From Sistotremastrum niveocremeum HHB9708 (lineage: Eukaryota > Basidiomycota > Agaricomycetes > Sistotremastrales > Sistotremastraceae): DNA of 64,000 bases. This document shows, one piece after another, positions 24,734 through 36,504 of this stretch. Every line of letters begins with the position of its first letter. Positions within the stretch are counted from its first letter, which is position 1. The notes below the pieces were generated by a model that saw only the letters and a program-made list of their open reading frames with translations, was not told the DNA's origin and searched no databases. Made by a program: the position numbers and the translations under genes. The stretch covers positions 346,193 through 410,192 of the forward strand of contig KV419418.1 in the NCBI GenBank assembly GCA_001630475.1, written 5' to 3'.

Positions 24734-26416
24734 GAAGGATCTTTGATTATGTAAGAATGGCGTGGCACAACGTGAGCGCTTCAGATAGGTTGGCTGACAT
24801 AATCGTCAACTCTTCCACTGACTCGCACAGCCACGCAGCTTTTCACCCGCGCCCCTCATGCAGCTCTCATGGTTTGCAAGGCGAGGTTCTTCTTATCGCC
24901 TTCTACCCGTACATGCGAAGCTGCCCCCTTAGGTCCCTGAATTAGCAAACGGATTTGATACCTCCAGGGACCGTTCCTATCCGAGTCCCACAACGCCACA
25001 CACAAGGTCCTGTTTCGAATTACTCATCCACAGCCTTTGGTCCGCTAGTACTGCAAGGACCTCGACTAGTTCTTACTTGGAAGGAATGGCGCAGCTATGG
25101 AGCTTCACACGTGAACCAGACGAGAAAACGACACAATAGATTCCATTGAATCTGTAGATCACGGCATAACCGATCACACAATATTCGTTCTCTTTCGCGA
25201 CTTCTTCATAGAACTCGAACATAAAACATCAGAGGCATATGTAGCACTGACTTCTTTACTACTATCGCGAAGGTACGTGGACAAGGGGTCCACCAGTTTA
25301 ACAAGCGTCACAGAATTTTCTCTTACCATGATGTCACAGCGGTCTGTACGTAAATCTTTTGGATCACAATCGTGCATCGGACTGAAAGATTCGAAGATTA
25401 GAAGCAAGGGGTGAGAGAAAGCAGATCTTGATCGGGGCGGTGAGGTGCGCTCGTCCGAACTTTCAATACAGAAGGTGGCCGTACATTCAAAGAGACCCTT
25501 CCGGTTCGTGGACTGATGCCCTCATTGGTCCTCATCACCATACCAGCAGGGCCCGCATACGCGTGGGAGGAGAACTTCACTCAAGTCAGTCCTTGCCCCA
25601 GCTCGGAGGCGGGATACACGCAATGTTAGAAAAATGCATATCACAAAGGAAAGGGGCTGTTAAAGGGTCCAACGGAGGGATGAAACTGCGGAATGTTACC
25701 AATTACGCCTTCAAAAAAAACGTAGGTGGATCTCAAAACTATCACACAACATTTACAATCAGGGTTTTCGAGCAGAAGCTCTCAACGGAGACTCTATACC
25801 ATCATTCCGTGAAAGTGACCTCTCCTAGAGAGTGTCATCCCAAGGGTCAAATGCGGAAACAGATCTTTATCCAAATAGGATCTACGTTCATCCTATGGAA
25901 GACACCCCTGAACAGACACCTCGAGTCTATGTCGTATTATTGAGAAGGGAAATCGTAATGATAAGGACTCGACAAGTGGAGTTGGCAGAGAACGGTCCCT
26001 TCAATCTTGACCTCGACTAAACATTTTTCGGAACGTGGAGTGCCGAAACCATCAGCTTGATGGCCGTTCGCCATTCGTGTGACACCTGATAGCCCGCTCG
26101 ATTCAATGAAGATTGCTCAGATCAGACTGAATGAGGAATGCCGCATCGAACACTTGGGCTGTGGCCTTCAGGGTTGCATCACTTGCCTCGACGGAACGAA
26201 TCCATGGGAGTCAAAGAATTCAATCGAGATTCGATTTACAGTCACCGACCAGTTTCCCGGAACACCATGACGTTTCTCCACTAGTACTGTTCTCGAATTC
26301 CCACTGCCATACTCAAGCCATTCGAACGACGATGGTGTGTTATATAGCTAGCTTTTAGTGAAGGCGATTTCCCATACGGGCCATACCTCCATCGACTTAA
26401 ATCCATTCTAGACGCC
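24734..26416. other. 1.7 kb intergenic region without a supportable gene
   Basis: Lies between divergent PDI and the first P450. It contains several overlapping open frames of 60-170 codons on both strands (for example 25428-25943 plus strand, 25398-25580 minus strand) with no motif, no paralogue in the window and no consistent splice chain. The right end holds the P450 promoter. Confidence 0.4.
26341..26347 (+). promoter_or_regulatory. TATA-like box before P450 locus 1
   Basis: TATATAG, 76 bases upstream of the ATG at 26417. P450 locus 2 has a TATATA at nearly the same distance (77 bases), which makes both more credible. Confidence 0.4.
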
Positions 26417-28672
26417 ATGCAGCCTTTCCTCGAGCAGATCATCCATACACCATCATCTGGTCTCGGGATTACTTCAGTCTTAGTGTTCGGCTCGTTGCTT
26501 GTCGCACTATGTTTTTGTCCAATCCAACTTCGACGATTCCGGCGAAGACCTCCTTATCCACCGGGGCCAAAGGGTATTCCGATACTAGGAAATGCACTTC
26601 AGATCCCTACCAAAGCTCCTTGGTCTCAATATCGTCAATGGGCCGAAATCTACGGTATGCTTCTGTTTTTCCTCACATCAACCGCTGAACGCAGGTTCGT
26701 TTAGGTGATATCTTCCATCTACGCATCCTTGGACAGCAGGTTATCGTTTTGAGCTCACTCAAAGTCGGGATGGATCTGTTGCACAAACGCAGCGCAATAT
26801 ATTCCGATCGTCCGGACATGTCTTTGACACGAGATCAGTGAGTATTCCGGAACCCCCACACCACTCTGAAATCTCATTGTGTATAGCGGAGGTTGGAAGT
26901 TCAACCTAGGTTTCGAGCCTTATGGAGAAGAATTCCACCTTAAACGTAAAATCCTCAATCAGTCCTTCAATCCGAGTGCCACAAAGAAGCATTATGGCTT
27001 GATGCATGACAACATCAAGTTATTTATTCAGAGCGTTCTGAATAATCCGTCAAAATTTCAAACATACAATCGAATGTAAGCCTTGATACCGATAATTAAC
27101 CCAGAATGTCTACTCATAAGCGTCCCCAGGTATGCCGGGGCAAATATTATGATGTTAACGTATGGCCACCAAGGTAAGTGAGTTGATTGTCTGCTGCAGG
27201 TCAAGGCTTACTCGGTTACACAGTTCTTGACGAGCACGACGAATGGATAAAGAGCGCTCACGAAGCCGCTGCGACTCTCGAAGTATTAGGGACCCATCCG
27301 ATCGATGTGTGGCCAATATGTGAGCTAAATTGATGACCTATGTTTTGAGCTGTGTTGATGCAATATTAATCAGTGGGTCGATTACCATATCGTATCTGGG
27401 GAAATAAGTTTGCCGACTAGTACGTTGTCAAAATGAAAAAGGCGACCTATCTCGCCTCTGTTGTTCCTTATGAGATCGTGAAACAAAGATTTGTAAGCAA
27501 ATAATTCCTCTTCGCTTTTGAGCCAAGTCAACCTAATCAATTGATATCAAAGTTCGACGGGACTGCTTTGCCCTCCATGGCGACATCTTTGCTGGAAGAA
27601 AACTTGCAGTCCGACCAGACCCTAGCAAACGAGATTAGCATCAAAGATAGCCTTGCGGTAACTTATATAGGTAGGTATTGTACTCCAAAAATTGATGGTA
27701 ATTCACTGAGATGCATTTGGAGCTGGAGCCGACACGGTTTTTGTTCCTTTCAGACGGCTTCCTGCAGCCTTCTAACTGCTCACTCTGAAGACTGTTTCTA
27801 GCGTCGACACGTTCATTATTGCAATGCTTCTCCATCCTGAAATACAACGAGAAGCGCAAAGGACCATCGATGAGCTCCTACAAGGAGGACGACTGCCTTT
27901 GATGGATGATAGACCATTCTTGCCATACATCGAAGCGATATTGAAGGAAGTGCTGCGGTGCGTCATTTATCACACCTCGTGGCTGTGAGTTTGGCCGAAT
28001 AAATTTCCAGATGGAAACCAGTGACGCCTGGAGGTGTGTAATCCCATTATGGCATTCTTGAAAAAAAAATCATCCAAAATATTCTAGGTGTTCCACATCG
28101 TTTGATTTCAGATGATGAATACGAAGCAATGTACATACCAAAGGGCACGACCGTCATCTTTAATTCTCTGTGAGCGATGTCCAGCAATCCTGCCCTGCGT
28201 TCGGCTGAGGACGGGCAGAGCGATGTTGTCGAACCCAAAGGATTATCCGGATCCATCTACGTTCAACCCAGGAAGATTCGTGGAGCCCGTCGACGGAGGT
28301 TATGTTCTTAGATCAGATATAACTGACCCACAAGAGATTGCTTTTGGATTTGGGAGGAGGTACGTCCACATGTATTAATGGTCAAACTGATCGTCCTACT
28401 CATGATATTACAGGATATGCCCCGGACGTCATTTCGCAACTGCGTGGATATGGCTCACAATCGCCAATCTTCTAGCCGTTTTCGATATACTCCCGGAGCA
28501 TGATGCCAACGGTAGGCCTATAATGCCAAGCCTGGACTATGAGGAAAAAATCATCAGGTATAGTGAACTCAACGTCTCACTGATTTCGATACTGATGAAT
28601 TTTGTATCAAGTCATCCTAAGCCATTCAGGTGTTACTTGAGGCCTCGATCTGACAATCATTCAGCGCTTTGA
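26417..28672 (+). pseudogene. Cytochrome P450 locus 1, nearly whole but with one extra in-frame stop
   Basis: Microsomal P450: N-terminal TM anchor, then the hinge RPPYPPGPKGIPILGN, HKRSAIYSDRP, HGGWKFNLG, YGEEFHLKRK, the I-helix AGADT, K-helix EVLRWKPV (ExxR), FNPGRF, and the heme loop FGFGRRICPGRHFA with the Cys ligand. About twelve introns match positions in loci 3 and 6. The only break seen is a TAG at 27418-27420 after KFAD: paralogues read FADYVKHMK or FADQLEDMK, and here an additional TAG codon sits before YVVKMKKAT. Everything after it remains in frame to the stop at 28670-28672. This is either a recent pseudogene, a sequence error or an allele with reduced function. Belongs with loci 3 and 6 by the AGADT and GHQ motifs. 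Confidence 0.75.
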
Positions 28673-30341
28673 ATTCACGAATGAATATAAACTTGTGGTG
28701 AAGGTTGAAGACATATAATGTCATATATATTTAATCCTCAATCAGACGTTGTATCAATCTCCGAAGAAGTAAAGACCCGCTTTGACATACAGCATGGAGG
28801 CGTATATTGTGTGACCTGATAATAACTAGGTTGATATCATCATCTACTGTCGCGAGATGACCGCCGAAAACCCCTGAGATGAGAACCAAGTGTACCTCGT
28901 ACTTGTGCTATAAAGTGAAAAGATCGCACATTTTCATTGCTCATCAGGGCTCATCGATAGGGCTCGGTCCGTATGGTTAGTACCTCAAAAGATCCGAGTT
29001 AGCTGGAAATCGATAGAATGTCTAAAATTTATCAGAAATCCACGCAAAGAGAAGGCCGACTGTTCGGGCTCGGCAAACATGTTGAGCTGGGAAACGCGGA
29101 CATTCGGCCCGGGAGGAAGCCAGGAACCCGGGAGTTTGACGCCGTCTGAGCAACTCTGCACTAACTCGGACTCGACTCGGACGTCGACCAGCCGTCGCAA
29201 TGGGCTCATTTTTTGCTTGCGAAAAATCACTGACTCGGACTTTCCTTGCACTATCTGCCTCAGAATCTTTAGAGTGACAGATTCTGTTTTTCTGTTCGTG
29301 CAGAACTCTGGTCAGATCGGTTTTGCTGCACTTCTGCTTGTTACGTCCATCGCCGCAACGAACTTTTTTCACAGCCTATGCTTCTTCAGTGTCTATCATT
29401 CAAAGCTCATCCTCCAAGATCCACGAGTACGCCAGAATCCTCATCCAGGCTGACAGCGCCTGGTATGAGCACTCCCGCGAGCAACCTTTACTGTGATGTG
29501 GGAGCACTGCACGAGACGCACCAGAACGCCTCTTGTTGAAGACGGAGAACCCGCCTCGAGGATCCAATGGCATCCGTAGCTTCATATAGCGACCTCTGGT
29601 TCAGATATCTTCTTTCGCACATGAGATGCACATCTCATGTAACTCCGTAAGCAGGATCTTCTATTGACGTGAGCTCGCTTGTGCTCACCGCGCGAATCAC
29701 CAGGGTGGGCGGCGTTCCGTTCTCTGTCTTCCACCTCTTGCCATCTTTTTCAACGTTGTTATTGGTCCCGGATGACATTGCGGAATTCTGCATCGCCCTA
29801 ACCCTCTGTTCGGACATAACCTACTATGGCCCACTATCCTCTCGCCGACAAATATTCAGAAAATCTAGGCAATTCAGATGTAGAGACCATGAAAATACAT
29901 GGGTATAAAGCTATGCAGAGCCAGCCGATGTCTGTGTAGAGAAACACGCACGTGTCAGGACTGGACTTCCTCAAGGTTCTCTAGTCAGGGAATAGGCACA
30001 CTCCGCACTCCCTCCATGTTATCCGGTACTCCCATTGACCCGAAATCGAGAACATTCCAGTGCAGATCCCCGTCACAAATTTGAAGGAGTGCAGTGGGAA
30101 TGGGTGATTCTATGAATTGCTGTAATTTCGAGGGGGAAGATTTATCATTGGAAGAAGCTCATCGGTTATTGGAGTGTGTGCCTTCCTTCACAGCACGCTC
30201 GAAACAGACCAACCTTCCATATGTTGAGATCGTGACACGATCTCACGACCCTCCGGATCCTTTCTATATATTCCCTCTGGGATATTGACAATCATCACCT
30301 TGAGACACGGTTCCCAAGCTTGGATACTCAGCCCCCCGATC
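28673..30341. other. Intergenic region between P450 loci 1 and 2
   Basis: About 1.7 kb without supportable coding sequence. A GC-rich segment rich in CTCGG/CCCGG motifs lies at about 29030-29190. GC-rich stretches of similar composition, but not clearly alignable by eye, lie in other P450 spacers. Confidence 0.35.
30265..30270 (+). promoter_or_regulatory. TATA-like box before P450 locus 2
   Basis: TATATA, 77 bases upstream of the ATG at 30342, a spacing like that at locus 1. Confidence 0.4.
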
Positions 30342-32540
30342 ATGCCCTCCGACCTGATAATACTCGGATTATTATGCCTCAGCGTAGGCTCTTTGATATA
30401 CATCGTACAGCGACACCGAAGCCTTCCCAAAGGCCTTCATTATCCTCCCGGTCCTAAAGGCCTCCCAATCGTGGGCAATCTTCTTCAAGTCCCTCCGAGT
30501 TTGCGCGTGCAGAAATTCCTTGATTGGGCGAAAATATATGGTACATCTTCGCATAGACGATTGCATTCTACTTCATAGCTGATTTTCCATTCGTTCAGGC
30601 GATATTTTCTACCTCGATTTGATGGGACAACCTACTGTTGTCATCAGCGGCACTAAAGTCGCCCTTGATCTTCTTCATAAGCGCGGTTCCAATTATGCAG
30701 AGCGTCCGGGAATGTCATTATCGCGCGATAAGTCAGTCGAATATCTTCTGCCATGCTAATTCTTCCTTCAACTTACCCATCATAGTGGATGGGCATTCCT
30801 TCTGACGACGGACTCGAACGGAGAGTTGTTCCATCTCAAGAGGAAATTCATCAATTCGTTCTTCAATCCAAGCGCAACCAAGCAACATCACTCAGTGATG
30901 GGCGACAACATCCACGAGTTCATTCAAGCTCTTCTTAAAGACCCTTCCAAGTTCATGACATACAACCGAATGTAAGTCACTCGCTTAGCATCCGGCCGTA
31001 TCTTACTGAACGAATTTCAAGGTACACGGCTAAAAATATTATGATGTTGGCATACGGCTATGAAGGTACGATGCTTGAGCATTTACTTAATGATTGAATA
31101 TAACTCAAGAGCTGTAGTGACGAATGAACACGACAAAGCAATTTTCAGCGCTGAAGAAGCCGTCACCACCTTGGAAAGCCTCGGTGCCCACCCTATCGAT
31201 ATCTTGCCTTCGTGTTGGTACTCTTCTGCGATTAAGGTGGCGAATTTCTCTGACCAAACAGCTTCCAGTGGGAAGATTGCCTTATTGGATTTGGGGCAAG
31301 ACTTTCACGAATCTTTTGGACAAGATGCGTAGAACAACACACGAAGTCGCCGTAGTACCATATGAAGAAGTGAAGACTGCATATGTGAATGCCCCTTCCT
31401 TCGAGTGTTCCGCTAATCATCTGATCGACGCTGATCTGTACAGTTCAACGGGACGGCCGTGCCCTCGATGGCAACGGCTCTATTCGACTCACACGCAAAG
31501 TCAGACAAGACGGTCGCGCACGAAGATGCCATCATCGGTAGTCTCGGAACGACCCTGATAGGTGGCGGTGACACTGTTCGTTTCCCTTCCTTCATTTTTG
31601 TCAATTATGAATCTAATAAGGCCTTCAGACGCCTTCGAGCTTGAATACCTTCGTGATTGCTATGATGCTCAATCCCGATATCCAGCGTGAAGCTCGGAAG
31701 GAGGTTGACAAATTATTGCAAGGCGAAAGACTTCCTAAATTGGAAGATCGGGATTCATTGCCTTATATAGACGCCATATTGAAAGAAATCCAACGGTAAG
31801 ATGATTAGCTTGGCTCTTTTTTACACTCGTTTTAATCGAAGTCTTAGATGGAAACCGGTCGTTCCCAACGGTATCCGATTTTTCCCTCGATGATTTCTAT
31901 GTGTTCTGAATGATGCATTTTTAGGAGTCGCTCACAGAGCTACGCAAGACGACGAATACCAGGGCATGTTCATCCCGAAGGGATCCACAGTAGTTTTCCA
32001 CGTCTTGTGAGTATATGTTGAACGCTCCGAAAATTAAGTATCGCTAAGATTATTTAGGGCCATCATGAACAATCCGAGAGACTTCCCAGAGCCCGAGAAA
32101 TTCCTTCCTGAGAGGTTCTTGAAGAAGGAAGGAGACAATTACACCCTTCGAACGGACGTCATTGACCCCACAAGCGTCGCATTTGGCCTCGGGCCAAGGT
32201 ATTAATTCTTACTTCACATTTCTTTCCAGAAGACTCATCCAATCTTTCGAAAGAATCTGTCCTGGCAGACACTTCGCGAACACGTGGTTGTGGCTTGCCG
32301 TTACCACCCTTCTGGCGGTCTTTGAAATATCCCTCGAACTTGACGATGCAGGAAAGCCCATAATGCCAGATCTAGAATATGTTCCTGGGCTCGTAAGGTG
32401 CGTAATTTGATTTTTCTGCGTGGAAGACAGATTCATCATTGAATCGATTTTCTAGTCACCCTAAGCCCTACAGGTGCTCATTGAAGCCTCGACCTGAAAT
32501 GCTGGCATGTCTCCGAGCGAATGACTTGATCTATCCTTGA
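30342..32540 (+). CDS. Cytochrome P450 locus 2
   Basis: Heme-thiolate monooxygenase, probably ER-bound: TM anchor LIILGLLCLSVGSLIYIV, hinge HYPPGPKGLPIVGN, HKRGSNYAERP, I-helix GGGDT, ExxR in KEIQRWKPV, and heme loop FGLGPRICPGRHFA. C-terminus SHPKPYRCSLKPRP, then ANDLIYP. All exons join in frame with no break seen. It is the most divergent of the plus-strand loci: it has a single G where others have GGW, and lacks the intron that in the paralogues lies just before the GADT motif (the exon reads straight through TTLIGGGDT). Start chosen at 30342; the open frame extends upstream without an ATG. Its C-terminal exons closely resemble those of the chimeric relic at 36.5-38.0 kb. Substrate unknown. 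Confidence 0.85.
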
Positions 32541-33483
32541 TTGCGAAGATCAATTGCATGTCTATGTAGTTCGACTGTGTGATTGAATCAGACTGCCAGT
32601 GGCGAATGTGGCGTATTAGAGCTTCATGATCTTGGCGTGCGATTACTATTTTCGGTGACTGTACTCTTCAAGTACTAGTAGAAGGTGTTCATGGAATGTA
32701 AACTTTCTTGGTCAAACGGCGCTCGACGACAGTATTGTGCGGACGCCCGGGAATGCAGCCTATCAGCTAGGCTATAGCGGGAGCTTGACATGCAATGAAA
32801 TCTCAGCAAGAATATTACAGTGGACAACTTGGGTCATTTTCAGCGTGGCCCAGGTCCTGGAATCGCACCGGAACTTCTTGCCACTAAGGCCGACTCGGCC
32901 CGGCTGAGAAGCAAATACCCTGGAAACTCTCCCATGTGACATGTCCACATCCAAGAGCCAAAACCGATCTTTGAGAAAGCTGCAAGAAAATGCAGTGAGG
33001 GACAGGAACGGTTCTCACCCTGGGCTTCTAGAAGCTGGGGTCGCGCCGGATCTGAGCACGGAGCTCATCGCCAACTTGCCGCCGAGCAGTCGACTAAGCC
33101 CGACTTGAAGACCGAGCTTGAGGTGTGCCTTCTTCAATCTTTGGAGTGAATGGTTTACCGAACAATCAATGAATCGGTGAGAACTTGACGTTTTCTATTC
33201 AGTTTGATTGGCTGACATTCATCAGCTTTACGCAGCTCCGAAAATTCTCACTCGTGATGTTTTGACGTCATATCTCATATAGGGTATACATCGACCTCGA
33301 ACAAGCCTACAGATTCTGCGCCCAGGGAGATTGCTGAGGTCGTTCTCCAGCTATTTCTAGAATCTCAACAATCAGTTTATTTTTCAATCAACCCCTTCAC
33401 CGCGACATCTAGGCTCAAGCACTCGTCCAACACCGACTCGTCATCGCTCGTTGGATCAATTCTCGTGGCTTTGAGACAGCTTC
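32541..33483. other. Intergenic region between P450 loci 2 and 3
   Basis: About 940 bases. Includes a GC-richer stretch (about 32840-33120) and, at 33276-33290, an AT-rich CATATAGGGTATAC block about 200 bases before the next start. No gene supported. Confidence 0.35.
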
Positions 33484-35720
33484 ATGGAGATGGCCATGCC
33501 AGTATCTCCTTCTGTAGTGGCCGTTGTCGTATTAGGAGTTATGATTTACGTATACAGTCGGAGTCGACGGAGTGGATCGAGGCGCCTACCATACCCTCCC
33601 GGTCCAAAGGGCGCGCCATTGATAGGAAATGTGTTGCAGATTCCTTTGAAGGGCCCCTGGGTGAAATGGGCGGAATGGGCGGCAGAGTATGGTGGGTTGA
33701 TTTATCAACACGCTTCGCAGTGATCTAATTTCCCTCCAGGCGATATATTCTACCTCAACACTCTCGGACAGAGTCTCGTCATCCTCAATTCCTATCAAAC
33801 AGGTCTCGATCTCCTGCTTAAACGTGGGGCAATTTATTCCGACCGACCAGGTATGACGTTAACAAGAGACTAGTCAGTTACTCTCTTGGTCGTAGGAGCT
33901 CTTCCTTGACTGACGGCTTTATATCAGCGGGGGATGGAAATTCAATCTTGGTACAGAGCCTTACGGAGAGGAATTCCATCTCAAACGAAGATTCATCAAC
34001 CAGTCTTTCAATCCGAGCGCTACAAGGAGATACTTCAGCATGATGCATGACTATCAACGACTCTTCATCCGAGACCTCCTAAAATCCCCGACGAAAATTC
34101 GGTCACTCAATCGCATGTAAAGCGCTCACGTTTCTCTACTGCCGTTCTGAGGTTTGACAGCATCAAAGGTACACAGGAGCTAATATCATGATGATCACAT
34201 ATGGCCACCAAGGTGCGATGACCTAGCACATCGTTCTGAGCTATAAATAATTCTGATGTGCTGTAAAGTGCTGGATGAAAACGATGAATGGATCAAACGT
34301 GCCGAAGAAGCAGTCGAGACCTTGGAGACCTTGGGGGTGCATCCGATTGACCTATGGCCAATCTGTGAGCGTTCTTGTTTGATCCTGAGTTCGAGTGTGA
34401 GCGTGCTGATTTTGATGCAGTGGGTAAGCTACCATTCCGAGTATGGGGCAAGAAATTTGCGGACTACGTAAAGCACATGAAGAGGGCAACTTACGTGGCT
34501 TCCACTGTGCCCTATGAGATTGTCAAGGAGAAATTCGTATGTGATACTCGTTGCTCAGGCTTTACGGTACCTGACAATATTATAATAGTTCAACGGCACA
34601 GCCATCCCTTCCATGGCCACAGCGTTATTAGAAGAAAATCTCGGGCCCGAGAAGAGAATAGAAAACGAAGAAACCATCTATGGGAGTCTTGCTGTGACAT
34701 ATCTCGGTGCGCCCTTTACCTGCGAGGTTCGGATCGATAAAGACGAACTGACCACCGGCACCTGCAGCGGGGGCCGATACGGTGGGTACTCGAGTACATA
34801 TGATGAGTGTGATATCAGAAGCTGAATCTTCTACAGACCGTGGCTAGCATCGACACGTTCATTATTGCTATGATATTGTATCCGAACATCCAGCGCGAAG
34901 CACGCAAAACGATTGATGATTTACTCCAAGGCGAACGATTGCCTAGTCTCGAAGATAGGGCGGCACTTCCTTTAGTAGATGCAATCATGAAGGAAGTTCT
35001 TCGGTGAGCAATCGAAATGACATGCATTCTCTTCCCTAATACGGTTTAGATGGAAGCCGGTGTTACCAGGAGGTGGATCACAACTAGCCCTTCGTATGAA
35101 GCACAAGGTTTGAGCAATTGATTCATAGGTGTTCCTCACCGTTCGATCGAAGACGATGAATATCAAAACATGTTTATTCCGAAGGGATCAACGGTTGTTT
35201 TCAACGTTTTGTGAGGCTGTTTGAAATCTGAATGCAGACACTGACGATGAACAGAGGGATGATGTACAATCCGAAAGATTTTCCTGCTCCTTCAGTCTTT
35301 TCTCCTCATCGTTTCGTGAGTCATACCGGGAAGGGTTATACGCTTCGAAAGGACGTACCGGATCCCGAAGCTATTGCCTTCGGATTTGGTAGAAGGTATG
35401 CACGCGATCTCATCATGATACCACGACTGATACTTGAGCCAGGATCTGTCCCGGCCGACACGTGGCAACATCCTGGCTATGGCTCACGATCGCGACTGTT
35501 CTCGCTGCCTTTGAGATATCGCCGGAGATGGATATTCAAGGGAACCCTATAATGCCGGACCTTGACTACGAACAAAGTATTGTCAGGTACGTCGATGGTC
35601 GACTGTGGTTCGAGCCACTGAAATCTCACGAACGTACCATATGCATGTAGCCACCCTAAGCCTTTCTCATGCTCCTTAAAACCTCGTCCAGAGTTCACTT
35701 CGTTGCTAGCGACAGTGTGA
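33484..35720 (+). CDS. Cytochrome P450 locus 3
   Basis: N-terminal anchor (VVAVVVLGVMIYVYS), hinge LPYPPGPKGAPLIGN, KRGAIYSDRPGMTLTRD, YGGWKFNLGTEPYGEEFHLKRRF, a FNGTAIPSMATALL block, I-helix AGADT, ExxR in KEVLRWKPVLPGG, and heme loop FGFGRRICPGRHVATSW. C-terminus FSCSLKPRPEF, then LLATV. About twelve introns, all joining in frame, with no break seen. Closest neighbour in the window is locus 6, with which it shares the HVATSW heme variant, the SIEDDEYQ block and a duplicated 3' flank. Probably a functional enzyme of the same substrate class as locus 6. The substrate cannot be read from sequence. Basidiomycete P450s with this hinge and heme pattern are often labelled O-methylsterigmatocystin oxidoreductase-like, which is a similarity label and not a function. 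Confidence 0.88.
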
Positions 35721-35825
35721 AGCGTCCAAAGTGACTCTTGAATGAATCAGACAATGATGAAGAAGTAGCTTCAAGTTGAATGTTGAATATATCCATTATC
35801 CAGGGCGGTTTTGATGCAAATTTGA

Positions 35826-36480
35826 TGCCCGGCCCCGGCTATCGTGAATCTATAATCTGTGCGGCGCATGATGTGCTCTCGAAAGACTTCTGAAGTCCCA
35901 AGCCTGCCGCAAATGGTGCAAATCTGATGGCGTCAAGGTCGATGTTAAGGTTCGGACATGGTTCGGATGATTCGGCCGGAGTGCATCCGAGCACTATGTT
36001 TACATAAGCCTCACATCCTGACCTCGCAATTGCTCGCAATGGTCAGGTTCGCGCCTTGGACATCTTCGAAATGTTCTTCCATGTATCAAGGGCTATCTCA
36101 ATTGACCTGTCAACAGAACAGCTGTATTTTCTATCCTTCGCCGCCGTAATTCGTGCCCTTGTCCCAAAATGCGAATGATGTGGCCTCAGGCTATAGTTGG
36201 CGAGAAGTCAAACCGGCATCCCATTGCCAGTATGGCGATCGTGAATATGATGACCGTTAGCTCTAGTCCTTGGTTTTGAAACCGCTTCATCCAACCTCTC
36301 CTTCAGGTAACGTGCATCTTCTCTCTTCCTTTAAATTGCGTCAGTCTCATCATCACACGTAGACCAACTTCCTCTCCGGCTGTTAGAATTCGTCCATGGG
36401 ACGGTCATCAGAAACCTGCGCCTGCGCTGAGAAATTTATTGTGAGTGCCAGTTTAATGCCACCGAGGTCGTGCTGATGAT
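35826..36480 (+). repeat. Duplicated P450 upstream segment, copy A
   Basis: Contains AAGTCCCAAG, GCCGCAAATGGTGCAAAT, a TCGGCCGG block, then GCGAGAAGTC, CTCATCATCACACGTA and CTCTCCGGCTGTTAG. The same order of blocks is seen on the minus strand between P450 loci 10 and 9 (about 59900-60465), and the first part also at about 44335-44500. Here it precedes the relic of a locus-9-type P450, so the promoter and gene were duplicated together. Confidence 0.6.
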
Positions 36481-36504
36481 TTTTACTCTGCAGCGTTCCA
36501 AAAG

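Noticed and set aside
25428-25943. 171-codon open frame on the plus strand
   Set aside because: Composition looks random, no domain, and other frames over the same bases are nearly as open.
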